Assembly: GCA_002317115.1 (NCBI GenBank)
Contig: DCIP01000235.1
Span: 1-13,912, forward strand
Direction of reading: 5' to 3'
From: Candidatus Scybalocola fimicaballi
Lineage (GTDB): Bacteria; Bacteroidota; Bacteroidia; Bacteroidales; Paludibacteraceae
DNA: 13,912 nucleotides
How positions within the stretch are numbered: position 1 is the first letter of the stretch; every line of letters starts with the position of its first letter. Shown here piece by piece: positions 7,412 through 13,912 of this stretch. The translations under genes and the position numbers were made by a program. A model generated the notes under the pieces. The model was not told where the DNA came from. It ran no database searches and saw nothing but the letters and a program-made list of their open reading frames with translations.

Positions 7412-9448
7412 TTATTTTTCTGCTTTTTTGCCAAAAACAGAGTCAATAAAGGCAATCATCATCTTTGCAGTCTCCTCCAAGCCCAATTTTGACACGTCTA
7501 CACAAAGGTCGTATCCCTTGGAATCTCCCCACTCTCTGCCTGTATAATAATCGTAATACTCTTTTCTTGCCGCTTCTCTCTCCTCCACCAATTTCTGAGC
7601 TTTCTTGATGTCGATATTATGTCGCGACGCGATATTTTCAGCTCTGAACTCCATAGGGGCTCTCAAGAAGAATGTCACCAAATCTTTTCTGTCGCGAAGG
7701 ACGTAGTCGGAAGCTCTTCCCACTATGACGCAACTCTCTGAATCTGCGATTCTTTGCATTGTCTCACTCTGGGCTTTGAAAAGGTTTGCTCCAGACAAAA
7801 CTGATTCACTTGTGTTTGGCGACGACAAATCTGCCAATCTGTCTAATGAATTCTGTAGCGACGGCACTTCGTCGGCTTTTGCAAATATTTCAGGTGCGAA
7901 GCCCATATCCTTAGCGGCCTCAACCAGCAATTCGCTATCGTAATACTTGATTCCATAGTGGTCGGCAATAAGTTTTCCAATCTGACGTCCACCAGCTCCA
8001 AACTGGCGTCCGATGCTGATCACAATATGGTCGGAATCAACAGTTTTCTTTTCATCGTCGACTTTAGTCTGTTTGTTAGGCAAAGTCAATGATTTCTTAT
8101 ACTGTGTCTTGAAAATCACTACGGCTGTCATTGCGGCAAGAAGGTCGGAAGTAGGCATCGCATACCATACTCCATCCAAACCAAATTTCTGAGGCAGAAG
8201 CCAAACAAGCGGAATAAGATAAATCAACTGACGTGTGGCACTCATGAACAATGAGATTGGCGCACGTCCGATACTCTGGAAAAAGTTTGACACCACCATC
8301 TGGAAACCTACAATCGGCATCATAATCACCACGATTCTCAATCCGTGTGAAGCCGACTCCATCAAAGCCAAGGCATTTCCCTCGTCCTGGTTGACGAAGA
8401 TTGACACAATTCCGTCGGCAAAACATTCACAACAGAAGAATAAGACAAAAGTCACACATGTGGCGCATACTATCGTCATCTTCAACACTTTATCCACACG
8501 GTCGACCAACTGTGCACCGAAATTGTATCCGGCAATAGGCTGCATAGCCTGGTTGAATCCAAACACTATCTGAGCTCCGATCATAATGACACGGTTGCAG
8601 ATACCATACGCTCCGATCGCATTGTCGCCACCATACTTGAAGAGAGTATTGTTGAGCATCATCGCCACAAGACAGGCACAAGCATTCAGAGTGAAAGGAG
8701 CGACGCCGATAGCGAAAATGCTCTTCACAATCTGCTTCTGCAATTTAAAATCAGGCATTGAGAACGTCAAGACATCCTTGCCACTATAGAAATGGTGACA
8801 GATCACAACCAAGGATATTGTCTGCGCCGTGATTGTGGCAAGAGCGGCACCAGTGATGCCCCATCCAAGCATATAGATAAAAATCGGAGCAAGGATAATA
8901 TTGTTGACCACAGTAAGGATTGTGGTGAACATCGCCTTTCTCGGATTACCGCTGCTTCGCATCACGTGGTTGAGGCCGAAGAAAAGGTGAGTGAAGACGT
9001 TACCGATCAAAAGCACAGTCATGAAATCACGTGCCGGATCAATCGTCTCCTCACTGGCTCCGAACAAGACCAAAATCTCATCCAAGAAGAACAAGCCAAG
9101 AAGCATGATGACAACTCCTATGATGATATTCAGCGTCGTCACATTTCCAAGCACCTTATTAGCCGACGGATAATCCTTCTGACCAAGTTTGATCGACACC
9201 AACGTCGATCCACCAGCACCGACAAGCGATCCGAATGCCGCAGAAAGGTTCATCAACGGGAAAGCGATAGCCAACGCCGTGATACAGCGAGGACCGTCGT
9301 TCGGAATATGCCCGATAAAAATTGAGTCGATGATATTATACAAAGACGCCACGACCATCGAGATGATGGCAGGCACAGCATATTTGAAAAGCAACTGTGG
9401 TATTGGCTCAGTACCTAATTCAGTTGGAGTTGACTTAGTGTTAGTCAT
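7412..9448 (-). CDS. MATE-family transporter fused to cytidylate kinase-like domain
   Basis: One uninterrupted 678-residue frame. Residues 1-~450 are a complete MATE/MATE-like exporter (cation-coupled multidrug or metabolite efflux) with about twelve hydrophobic segments and MATE-typical stretches such as GLNHVMRSSGNPRKAM (158-173) and FGFNQAMQPIAGYNFGA (296-312). After a charged linker (~450-473), residues 474-670 are a cytidylate kinase-like P-loop domain: IGRQFGAGGRQIGKLIA at 479-495 as the nucleotide loop, then YYDSELL, CVIVGRASDYVL at 573-584 and a K/R/E-rich region with REAARKEYYDYYTG. The end, DLCVDVSKLGLEETAKMMI, fits the family. No methionine near the junction would allow separate translation of the kinase. 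The domain should face the cytoplasm. Its substrate is unknown. It is flanked by its own promoter-like site and by the rimM promoter. Confidence 0.92.
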   Translation of the reverse strand: MTNTKSTPTELGTEPIPQLLFKYAVPAIISMVVASLYNIIDSIFIGHIPNDGPRCITALAIAFPLMNLSAAFGSLVGAGGSTLVSIKLGQKDYPSANKVLGNVTTLNIIIGVVIMLLGLFFLDEILVLFGASEETIDPARDFMTVLLIGNVFTHLFFGLNHVMRSSGNPRKAMFTTILTVVNNIILAPIFIYMLGWGITGAALATITAQTISLVVICHHFYSGKDVLTFSMPDFKLQKQIVKSIFAIGVAPFTLNACACLVAMMLNNTLFKYGGDNAIGAYGICNRVIMIGAQIVFGFNQAMQPIAGYNFGAQLVDRVDKVLKMTIVCATCVTFVLFFCCECFADGIVSIFVNQDEGNALALMESASHGLRIVVIMMPIVGFQMVVSNFFQSIGRAPISLFMSATRQLIYLIPLVWLLPQKFGLDGVWYAMPTSDLLAAMTAVVIFKTQYKKSLTLPNKQTKVDDEKKTVDSDHIVISIGRQFGAGGRQIGKLIADHYGIKYYDSELLVEAAKDMGFAPEIFAKADEVPSLQNSLDRLADLSSPNTSESVLSGANLFKAQSETMQRIADSESCVIVGRASDYVLRDRKDLVTFFLRAPMEFRAENIASRHNIDIKKAQKLVEEREAARKEYYDYYTGREWGDSKGYDLCVDVSKLGLEETAKMMIAFIDSVFGKKAEK

Positions 9449-9490
9449 TCTATTTATTCGTTTCTAAAAAGTTCTTTTTAAGTCAGACTG

Positions 9491-9498
9491 CAAAGTTA
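9491..9498 (-). promoter_or_regulatory. Probable promoter of the MATE-kinase gene, -7 box TAACTTTG
   Basis: TAACTTTG on the minus strand matches TAnnTTTG, followed by GCAG, and lies 43 bases before the ATG. The -33 region is weak (a T-rich TTTTAG about 20 bases upstream). The leader is AT-rich with an AAAAAG/CTTTTT dyad. Confidence 0.6.
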
Positions 9499-9544
9499 GC
9501 AATTATTTTTCATTCTAAAAGAATATGGTTCCGACGCAAAAACC

Positions 9545-10873
9545 TTACCATAAAGATTTTACGTCTTCGATAAAGTTCTTTGTCTTGTCTGCTAAAAACA
9601 GAGGAATGTTAAGCATATTTCCATCTAATTTTAGATTCAACATAGAATAACGGATCCTAAGTTTTGGATGAAATTCCTTTTCGTATTGTATGATACTTTT
9701 CCCAGATACGTTTGTGTCCGCTTTCACTTCTATTGGAATAATCTCATTGTCGACTACGATCAAAAAATCAACTTCCGCTTTATATTCAGAACTCCAATAA
9801 CGTAGCGATTTACCAAACTGAGTCACAAGGCTGTGTAAAACAGCATTTTCAGCCAATGCTCCCTTAAACTCAGAAAAAACTGGAGAATTATTATAGTATA
9901 GACTTGCGTCCATCTCTGCCAATCGACGTAAAATTCCCATATCCAACGAGTAAATCTTAAAAGCACTTAAATCATCGTATGCTTTCAAAGGAAGCGATGG
10001 TTTTGTCAAAGCATTTACTTTGTAGATTAAACCAGCTCTATGCAACCACGTCAAAGCATCTTCGTATTCTCTCGCTCTTGCTCCTGGACGAACAAGTTGA
10101 TATACGAATTTTCTATTTTCTCTTGCCAACTGAGACGGTAGAGATTGCCAAATTTGATCTATTCTATTAGCTAAAACTGGTTTAGTATGTTTGATGAAAT
10201 CACGAGAGTAATCATTTAATATATTTCCCAATTTTGATTCCACGGAAGCAATATCATTATTATCAATCATGCACATCGAAACCTCAGGCATACCGCCACA
10301 AATACAATAAGAAAGATATGCCTCTTTCAATTTATCAAAAAATATCTGAGCAATTGGTTCTGCCTTATCTATTTGCTGATAATAAGCATAAAGTTTTGTA
10401 TCATACAATTCAAGATATTCTGAGAACGTAAGTGGATACATCGAAAGATGGTCAACTTTCCCAACAGGAAACGTCTGATTCTCATGGTTAAGATAAACCC
10501 CTAACAACGAACCAGCACAAACAACAGCATATTGTGGAGTTTCCTCACAAAAATACTTCAAAGATTGCAACGCATCAGGGCACTCCTGTATCTCATCTAG
10601 AATCACAAGTGTAGTTTGCGGTTTTATTTCCGACCCGCAAAGCAAAGAAAGTTGTGGCAACAATCGTTTAGGATCCTTGGTTGTTTGAAACAGTTGACAG
10701 ATAGAGGAATCTTTATCTAAACTAAAATATGCGACTTCATCAAAATATTCCTTGCCAAACTCTTTCAACACCCACGTTTTACCGATTTGTCGGGCACCTG
10801 ATAATATAAGAGGTTTTCTATCTTTCTTATCTTTCCATTGACTTAGTTGTCTTATTATATTTCTCTTGAACAT
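9545..10873 (-). CDS. AAA_14/DUF4143 ATP-binding protein
   Basis: This 442-residue ATPase belongs to the widespread AAA_14 plus DUF4143 family, often present in several copies per Bacteroidales genome and of unproven function. Walker A is GARQIGKT at 26-33 and Walker B LVILDEIQ has D93/E94. CAGSLLGV at 119-126 is a sensor-like strand. PLTFSEYLEL at 147-156 and CGGMPEV at 192-198 are typical of the family. The C-terminal part ends in a PD-(D/E)XK-like pattern: E342, D369 (AEVDFLI) and E382-x-K384 (IEVKA). This suggests a nuclease-type fold, but activity is not established. No signal or membrane segment is seen. Base composition is more AT-rich than in secA or nfo, consistent with an accessory gene. 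It has an unusual upstream region with three 32-bp repeats. Confidence 0.9.
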   Translation of the reverse strand: MFKRNIIRQLSQWKDKKDRKPLILSGARQIGKTWVLKEFGKEYFDEVAYFSLDKDSSICQLFQTTKDPKRLLPQLSLLCGSEIKPQTTLVILDEIQECPDALQSLKYFCEETPQYAVVCAGSLLGVYLNHENQTFPVGKVDHLSMYPLTFSEYLELYDTKLYAYYQQIDKAEPIAQIFFDKLKEAYLSYCICGGMPEVSMCMIDNNDIASVESKLGNILNDYSRDFIKHTKPVLANRIDQIWQSLPSQLARENRKFVYQLVRPGARAREYEDALTWLHRAGLIYKVNALTKPSLPLKAYDDLSAFKIYSLDMGILRRLAEMDASLYYNNSPVFSEFKGALAENAVLHSLVTQFGKSLRYWSSEYKAEVDFLIVVDNEIIPIEVKADTNVSGKSIIQYEKEFHPKLRIRYSMLNLKLDGNMLNIPLFLADKTKNFIEDVKSLW

Positions 10874-10897
10874 AAATCCTTATTTTTCAAATCAATG

Positions 10898-10993
10898 GCA
10901 CAAATTTACACATTTTTCGTACATCCTTCGTGTAAATTTACACATTTTTGATACATCTTTCGTGTAAATTTACACATTTTCGGCACATAATGC
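10898..10993. repeat. Three 32-bp tandem repeats with 14-bp palindromes (candidate operators)
   Basis: The units start at 10898, 10930 and 10962 with an exact 32-base period. Units 2 and 3 begin with the perfect palindrome GTGTAAATTTACAC (10930-10943 and 10962-10975). In unit 1 the left arm has changed, leaving GCACAAATTTACAC. Each continues ACATTTT and then a variable spacer, with CATC(C/T)TTC in units 1 and 2. Three turns of spacing between dyads suits repeated binding of a dimeric regulator on one DNA face. The block fills most of the gap between the DUF805 gene and the ATPase start. Confidence 0.85.
10901..10908 (-). promoter_or_regulatory. Probable ATPase promoter inside repeat unit 1, -7 box TAAATTTG
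   Basis: On the minus strand the altered arm of repeat unit 1 reads TAAATTTG, an exact TAnnTTTG match. The intact palindromes read TAAATTTA and do not match. The box is 27 bases before the ATPase ATG. The two intact palindromes lie upstream of it, where an activator or repressor could act. Confidence 0.55.
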
Positions 10994-10998
10994 TAAAA

Positions 10999-11517
10999 TC
11001 ACCCCTCATACGGTCCGTACTCATTGTCTTTCTCTTGACCAGGAAGCATACAGATGATAGCCAAAGCGAGCCATCCAAAGAATATGATAATTAAGAGCAA
11101 AAACATCCAAAATCGGCTTCTGCCCAAGTCGTGAAGTCGGCGGGATATCACAGCCATTGTAGGCAAAAGGGTTGCTAACACAAAGAGAAAAAGCATAGTT
11201 TCATCTCTAGAGATAAAACTACACAACATTATTCCTATCGTAATGAATAGTATAAAATACCACAACTCTGCACGAGTGGCACGGCCTTTCATCGACGCAT
11301 ATTTGTCAAAACACTTACCGACAGCATCCCAAAAACCGAGTTCTTTAGGTTCTTTCGGTTGTGTTTGCGACGTCGGTTGTGCTGGAACTCTCTTCTGCTG
11401 ACTCTGCGGATTTTTGTCAACGTTAGCATTAACGTTAACGTTTAGAGCGGCTCCACAGAAATAGCATACCGTAGATTCCTGAGCGTTGACAGACTTACAA
11501 TGACTGCATATTTTCAT
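10999..11517 (-). CDS. Zinc-ribbon and DUF805 membrane protein
   Basis: The 172-residue protein begins with a zinc-ribbon (C4, C7, C18, C21 in two CxxC pairs), followed by a polar, Asn/Gln/Pro-rich linker (about 25-58). A DUF805 domain (62-170) follows, with three hydrophobic segments near 84-102, 108-122 and 137-157. Family hallmarks are FDKYASMKGRATRAELW (about 70-86), RRLHDLGRSRFW (126-137) and the C-terminal GQEKDNEYGP. DUF805 proteins are small inner-membrane proteins of unknown function; the ribbon would be on a soluble side. The ATG at 11515-11517 precedes the first CxxC. A TACTTTTG box lies 33 bases upstream. The stop is followed at once by the palindrome repeats. Confidence 0.9.
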   Translation of the reverse strand: MKICSHCKSVNAQESTVCYFCGAALNVNVNANVDKNPQSQQKRVPAQPTSQTQPKEPKELGFWDAVGKCFDKYASMKGRATRAELWYFILFITIGIMLCSFISRDETMLFLFVLATLLPTMAVISRRLHDLGRSRFWMFLLLIIIFFGWLALAIICMLPGQEKDNEYGPYEG

Positions 11518-11549
11518 ATATCTAATCTATTGACATAGGTTTCTAAATG

Positions 11550-11557
11550 CAAAAGTA
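11550..11557 (-). promoter_or_regulatory. Probable promoter of the DUF805 gene, -7 box TACTTTTG
   Basis: TACTTTTG followed by CA on the minus strand matches TAnnTTTG and would start transcription about 25 bases before the ATG. No -33 element is evident. It forms a divergent pair with the plus-strand box at 11626-11633; the 173-base gap 11518-11690 holds both. Confidence 0.55.
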
Positions 11558-11606
11558 GTGTTTTTATGATAAATTTCATTTCTTTCAGGCAATCTCTATG
11601 ACTCAC

Positions 11607-11637
11607 GCATTATGAATTAAAATTGTATATTTGCGAC
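11607..11637 (+). promoter_or_regulatory. Repeated promoter element, copy A (TATATTTG at 11626-11633)
   Basis: The element contains TTATGAATT, then AAAATTG, then TATATTTGCGAC. The TATATTTG is an exact Bacteroidota -7 box. It matches copies at 12211-12243 and 13818-13850 except for one missing base in the middle, and ends earlier. It precedes the unknown 166-residue gene by about 55 bases. The leader after it contains a 7-bp AT stem (11655-11661 with 11666-11672). Confidence 0.72.
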
Positions 11638-11690
11638 ATAGATTTGAAATTCTTAAATATTGAAGAATATTTATTGACACATTAGATAGT

Positions 11691-12191
11691 ATGGAAAAAA
11701 TTTCTAGTTTTAAGTGGTTTAACAATGTTGGTGATGTCGTTTGCTTTAATCCGAGCACTTATGAATCAGAGCCAATTAAATTTGAGGAAAATTTTAGTTA
11801 TAATCATAAAAAGAATGAATTGAATTCTATTGGAGTTTCTTGGTTATACGGAGACAAACTGATTGAAATACCAAATATTTGGTATCTTTCCACTCTTCCT
11901 TTACCAGAAATGGATAAAGTGTTTGTCACACTATATAATAACGGAAATTTCGAGTATTATATATACAATGCGGATGGCAGTATATTCAAAAAATTACTTT
12001 GTCCAGAAAGGCGTCCTCCTTATGACGGAGATTGTACTTTTATATATGAAATAGGTTGGATTAAAACAACAGAAGGAGATTTCACCATGGTTGCTACACT
12101 ACAGGGAAAATGTGACCCATATTATGAAGATCGACTTTTTAATCCTAAATCCGGTGATTTTGGAGAGGTCATAGGAAGAGGACGTAGATAA
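11691..12191 (+). CDS. Hypothetical protein, unrecognised family
   Basis: I do not recognise this 166-residue protein. It has no signal peptide, membrane segment or obvious metal motif. It is rich in aromatic residues (FKWF, YNNGNFEYYIYN, IYEIGWIK) and contains short strand-turn-strand stretches such as YIYNADGSIFKKL and IKTTEGDFTMVATL that read as a mainly beta, soluble domain. The tail is basic (EVIGRGRR). The codons are markedly AT-rich compared with secA or rimM, suggesting recent acquisition. The ATG at 11691 is the first in frame after a repeated promoter element. It sits upstream of an ATPase gene but has a separate promoter copy between them, so co-transcription is not required. An immunity- or antitoxin-like role is possible but has no support here. 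Confidence 0.75.
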   Translation: MEKISSFKWFNNVGDVVCFNPSTYESEPIKFEENFSYNHKKNELNSIGVSWLYGDKLIEIPNIWYLSTLPLPEMDKVFVTLYNNGNFEYYIYNADGSIFKKLLCPERRPPYDGDCTFIYEIGWIKTTEGDFTMVATLQGKCDPYYEDRLFNPKSGDFGEVIGRGRR

Positions 12192-12210
12192 GTTGTCCTA
12201 TGGGATAACG

Positions 12211-12243
12211 TTATGAATTGAAAATTGTATATTTGCGACTTGA
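12211..12243 (+). promoter_or_regulatory. Repeated promoter element, copy B (TATATTTG at 12228-12235)
   Basis: This is the second copy of the element. It differs from copy C at a single position over 33 bases (GAAAATTG here, GGAAATTG there). The TATATTTG box is 27 bases before the ATG of the AAA/PD-(D/E)XK gene and 36 bases after the stop of the preceding gene. Confidence 0.75.
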
Positions 12244-12262
12244 TTAAATTAAAAGCAATAGT

Positions 12263-13810
12263 ATGAAATATCCGATAGGCATACAGACATTTGAGAAAAT
12301 CATAGAGGGAGGTTACCAGTATGTAGACAAAACTGATTTGGTCTATAGTTTGGTGACGTCTGGAGAATATTATTTCCTCAGCCGCCCTCGTCGTTTCGGG
12401 AAAAGTCTGCTTACCACTACTCTTGAGGCTTATTTCCAAGGCAAGAAGGAACTTTTCAAAGGCCTTGCCATGGAGACACTTGAGAAGGATTGGGTGGAAT
12501 ATCCGGTGTTTCATATTGATTTTACGGGTGCCGACTACACTGATCCAACCGCAGTATATGATCGAATGAACATATATCTAACGGCATGGGAAAAGGAGTA
12601 TGGGAAAAGTGACGATGAAATTTCGTTGGGTGACCGCTTTTATGGAGTTGTAAGCAGAGCAAAAGAGCAAACTGGAAAACAGGTTGTGATCCTTATTGAT
12701 GAATACGACAAACCATTGACGGACACAATTGGGGTACAAGAGGTTCAAGATAAGAATAGGGCTGCACTTCAAGGAATTTACGGCATTATGAAAAGAGCCG
12801 ACCAACATATCCGTTTCGCATTTCTTACTGGCGTCACCCGTTATGGCAAACTTGGCATTTTCAGTGCGGCAAATAATCCAGACGATATTTCAATGAGTAA
12901 GAAGTATTCGTCGATATGTGGAATTTCAGAAAATGAGCTTCACAAATATTTCGACATCGAAATCAAGGAATTTGCTGAAGAGGAGAATGTCAGCAAAGAA
13001 ATGATGTACGAGAGACTAAAGAAAAAATACGATGGCTATCATTTCTGTGCCAACAGCGAAGATATTTACAATCCATTCAGTTTACTCGGCGCGTTAAAAT
13101 CAAGAGCTCTGGAAAACAAGTGGTTTGCAACCGGCACTCCTACTTACCTGACTTCAATACTAAAACGCAATTCGTATGATTTGTCAAAATTCAGCAGTGG
13201 AATAGACGCAACGGCTGAAACGATGGCGTCGTTTGGAAACGGAGAGGAGAACATGATTGCCGCACTTTATCAAAGTGGATATCTTACTATCAAAAACTAT
13301 GATGGACGTAGATATTATTCATTGGGATTTCCCAACGAAGAGGTTGAGGACGGTTTCATCCAATGTTTGATGAACGAGTATTCTAAGCATAACAATATCG
13401 AGGGGGATTATAATCTCCGTTTGCTAAGAGATGCACTTGAAGCGGACGATGTTGAAGCCTTCATGTCTCAAATTCAGTTGATAATGGGACAAGTTCCATT
13501 TGAGAGCAACGAGGTAAAGCAGATAGAGGCAAACTTCCGCAACATGATCTACCTGATGATAAGATTCTCAGGATTCGATGTCTTCGTCGAACTTCCTGTA
13601 TTAGGTGGACGTATCGACGTCTTCTTCGAGACCGACAATCGCGTCTACGTGATCGAATGCAAGCGAGACAAGTCTGCCGACGAAGCATTGGCTCAGATCG
13701 ATATGAAGAAGTATGCCCAGAAGGTTTCTTCCAAAGATAAACCAGTTGTGAAGATTGGAGCCAATTTCAGCTCGGAGGAGAGAAATATCGTGGAGTGGAA
13801 AGTTGGATAA
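12263..13810 (+). CDS. AAA-ATPase-like / PD-(D/E)XK nuclease-domain protein (DUF1703 type)
   Basis: This 515-residue protein belongs to a family that is abundant in Bacteroidales but functionally uncharacterised. The N-terminus PIGIQTFEKIIEGGYQYVDK is the family opening. The nucleotide loop is RPRRFGKSLL (41-50), and Walker B VVILIDEYDKP has D146/E147. FLTGVTR (187-193) is a sensor-like segment, followed by KKKYDGYHFC and IYNPFSLLGAL. The C-terminal domain has a PD-(D/E)XK pattern: GGRIDVFFE with D452, then VIECKRDKSADEALAQI with E465 and K467. Nuclease activity is inferred from the fold only. The gene runs on the opposite strand to the DUF4143 ATPase and is driven by repeat copy B. Base composition varies: AT-rich at first, closer to the host toward the 3' end. 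Confidence 0.92.
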   Translation: MKYPIGIQTFEKIIEGGYQYVDKTDLVYSLVTSGEYYFLSRPRRFGKSLLTTTLEAYFQGKKELFKGLAMETLEKDWVEYPVFHIDFTGADYTDPTAVYDRMNIYLTAWEKEYGKSDDEISLGDRFYGVVSRAKEQTGKQVVILIDEYDKPLTDTIGVQEVQDKNRAALQGIYGIMKRADQHIRFAFLTGVTRYGKLGIFSAANNPDDISMSKKYSSICGISENELHKYFDIEIKEFAEEENVSKEMMYERLKKKYDGYHFCANSEDIYNPFSLLGALKSRALENKWFATGTPTYLTSILKRNSYDLSKFSSGIDATAETMASFGNGEENMIAALYQSGYLTIKNYDGRRYYSLGFPNEEVEDGFIQCLMNEYSKHNNIEGDYNLRLLRDALEADDVEAFMSQIQLIMGQVPFESNEVKQIEANFRNMIYLMIRFSGFDVFVELPVLGGRIDVFFETDNRVYVIECKRDKSADEALAQIDMKKYAQKVSSKDKPVVKIGANFSSEERNIVEWKVG

Positions 13811-13817
13811 TGCTGCA

Positions 13818-13850
13818 TTATGAATTGGAAATTGTATATTTGCGACTTGA
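13818..13850 (+). promoter_or_regulatory. Repeated promoter element, copy C (TATATTTG at 13835-13842)
   Basis: This is the third copy of the element, starting 7 bases after the ATPase stop codon and 42 bases before the next likely ATG. It is nearly identical to copy B. Its position before yet another gene supports a promoter role and not a terminator role. Confidence 0.72.
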
Positions 13851-13883
13851 TAACACATTATTCGTTTTGAGACTCTAATATTT

Positions 13884-13912
13884 ATGAGAACACTATTTAT
13901 CACATTACTCAG
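13884..13912 (+). CDS. Start of a further gene, probably exported protein (partial)
   Basis: An ATG 42 bases after repeat copy C opens a frame reading MRTLFITLL up to the window edge. The basic residue followed by a hydrophobic run resembles the beginning of a signal peptide. Only nine codons are visible, so the identity cannot be given and the call rests mainly on the promoter context. Confidence 0.45.

Noticed and set aside
8792..9325. A 177-codon open frame on the plus strand opposite the MATE gene.
   Set aside because: It is fully antisense to a clear MATE coding region, its product is charged and low in structure, and it has no promoter-like box. It is a shadow frame.
125..9754. The palindrome GTCGAC occurs 16 times up to 9754, well above chance, and not at all after that.
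   Set aside because: All but one copy (5203-5208, intergenic) fall in frame as Val-Asp codon pairs (GTC GAC) in the minus-strand genes. This points to codon-pair preference, not a DNA signal. Its absence from the right-hand block only supports the compositional difference noted there.
11655..11672. An AT-only 7-bp hairpin in the leader of the unknown 166-residue gene, considered as a riboregulator.
   Set aside because: A weak stem in AT-rich sequence is expected by chance, and nothing else resembles a riboswitch.
12192..12209. A 7-bp imperfect stem (GTTGTCC with GGATAAC) right after the stop of the unknown gene.
   Set aside because: It has one wobble pair and no T tract, so it does not support a terminator call.

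Overview
The window looks like a piece of a Bacteroidales (Bacteroidota) chromosome. Three things support this. Upstream regions repeatedly carry the Bacteroidota sigma-factor -7 box TAnnTTTG. There are no clear Shine-Dalgarno sequences. The proteins also have family-typical features, such as a SecA of 1117 residues with an enlarged region after the DEVD box and a C-terminal CxC...CC zinc site. I cannot assign a genus from the sequence alone.

Layout. Positions 1-7362 are mostly housekeeping genes, all on the minus strand. In order of transcription (right to left) they are rimM, a degenerate polysaccharide-deacetylase-like lipoprotein, a small four-cysteine C_GCAxxG_C_C protein, secA, lgt and nfo (endonuclease IV, cut by the window edge). 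The lipoprotein and the small Cys protein overlap stop-to-start, and both probably belong to a rimM-led operon. secA has its own promoter-like site and ends in a strong intrinsic terminator that sits just before lgt. lgt and nfo are separated by a short repeat with a perfect hairpin.

Positions 7412-9448 hold one large gene that joins a complete MATE transporter to a cytidylate-kinase-like domain. Positions 9545-13912 are more AT-rich and look accessory. They contain an AAA/DUF4143 ATPase behind three 32-bp tandem repeats carrying 14-bp palindromes, and a zinc-ribbon/DUF805 membrane protein. Transcription then switches to the plus strand: an unrecognised 166-residue protein, an AAA-ATPase-like/PD-(D/E)XK (DUF1703-type) protein, and the first codons of another gene. 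Each of these three plus-strand genes is preceded by a near-identical element of about 31-33 bp containing TATATTTG, which suggests a shared or copied promoter.

How the genes fit together. SecA exports preproteins and Lgt lipidates lipoproteins, and the deacetylase-like protein would be a client of both. RimM matures the 30S subunit and Nfo repairs abasic sites. The ATPases, the fusion transporter and the repeats are the parts whose biology is open. No stretch longer than 300 bases lacks a gene. The longest gap, 11518-11690, is a divergent promoter region. I see no tRNA, rRNA, CRISPR array or insertion sequence.
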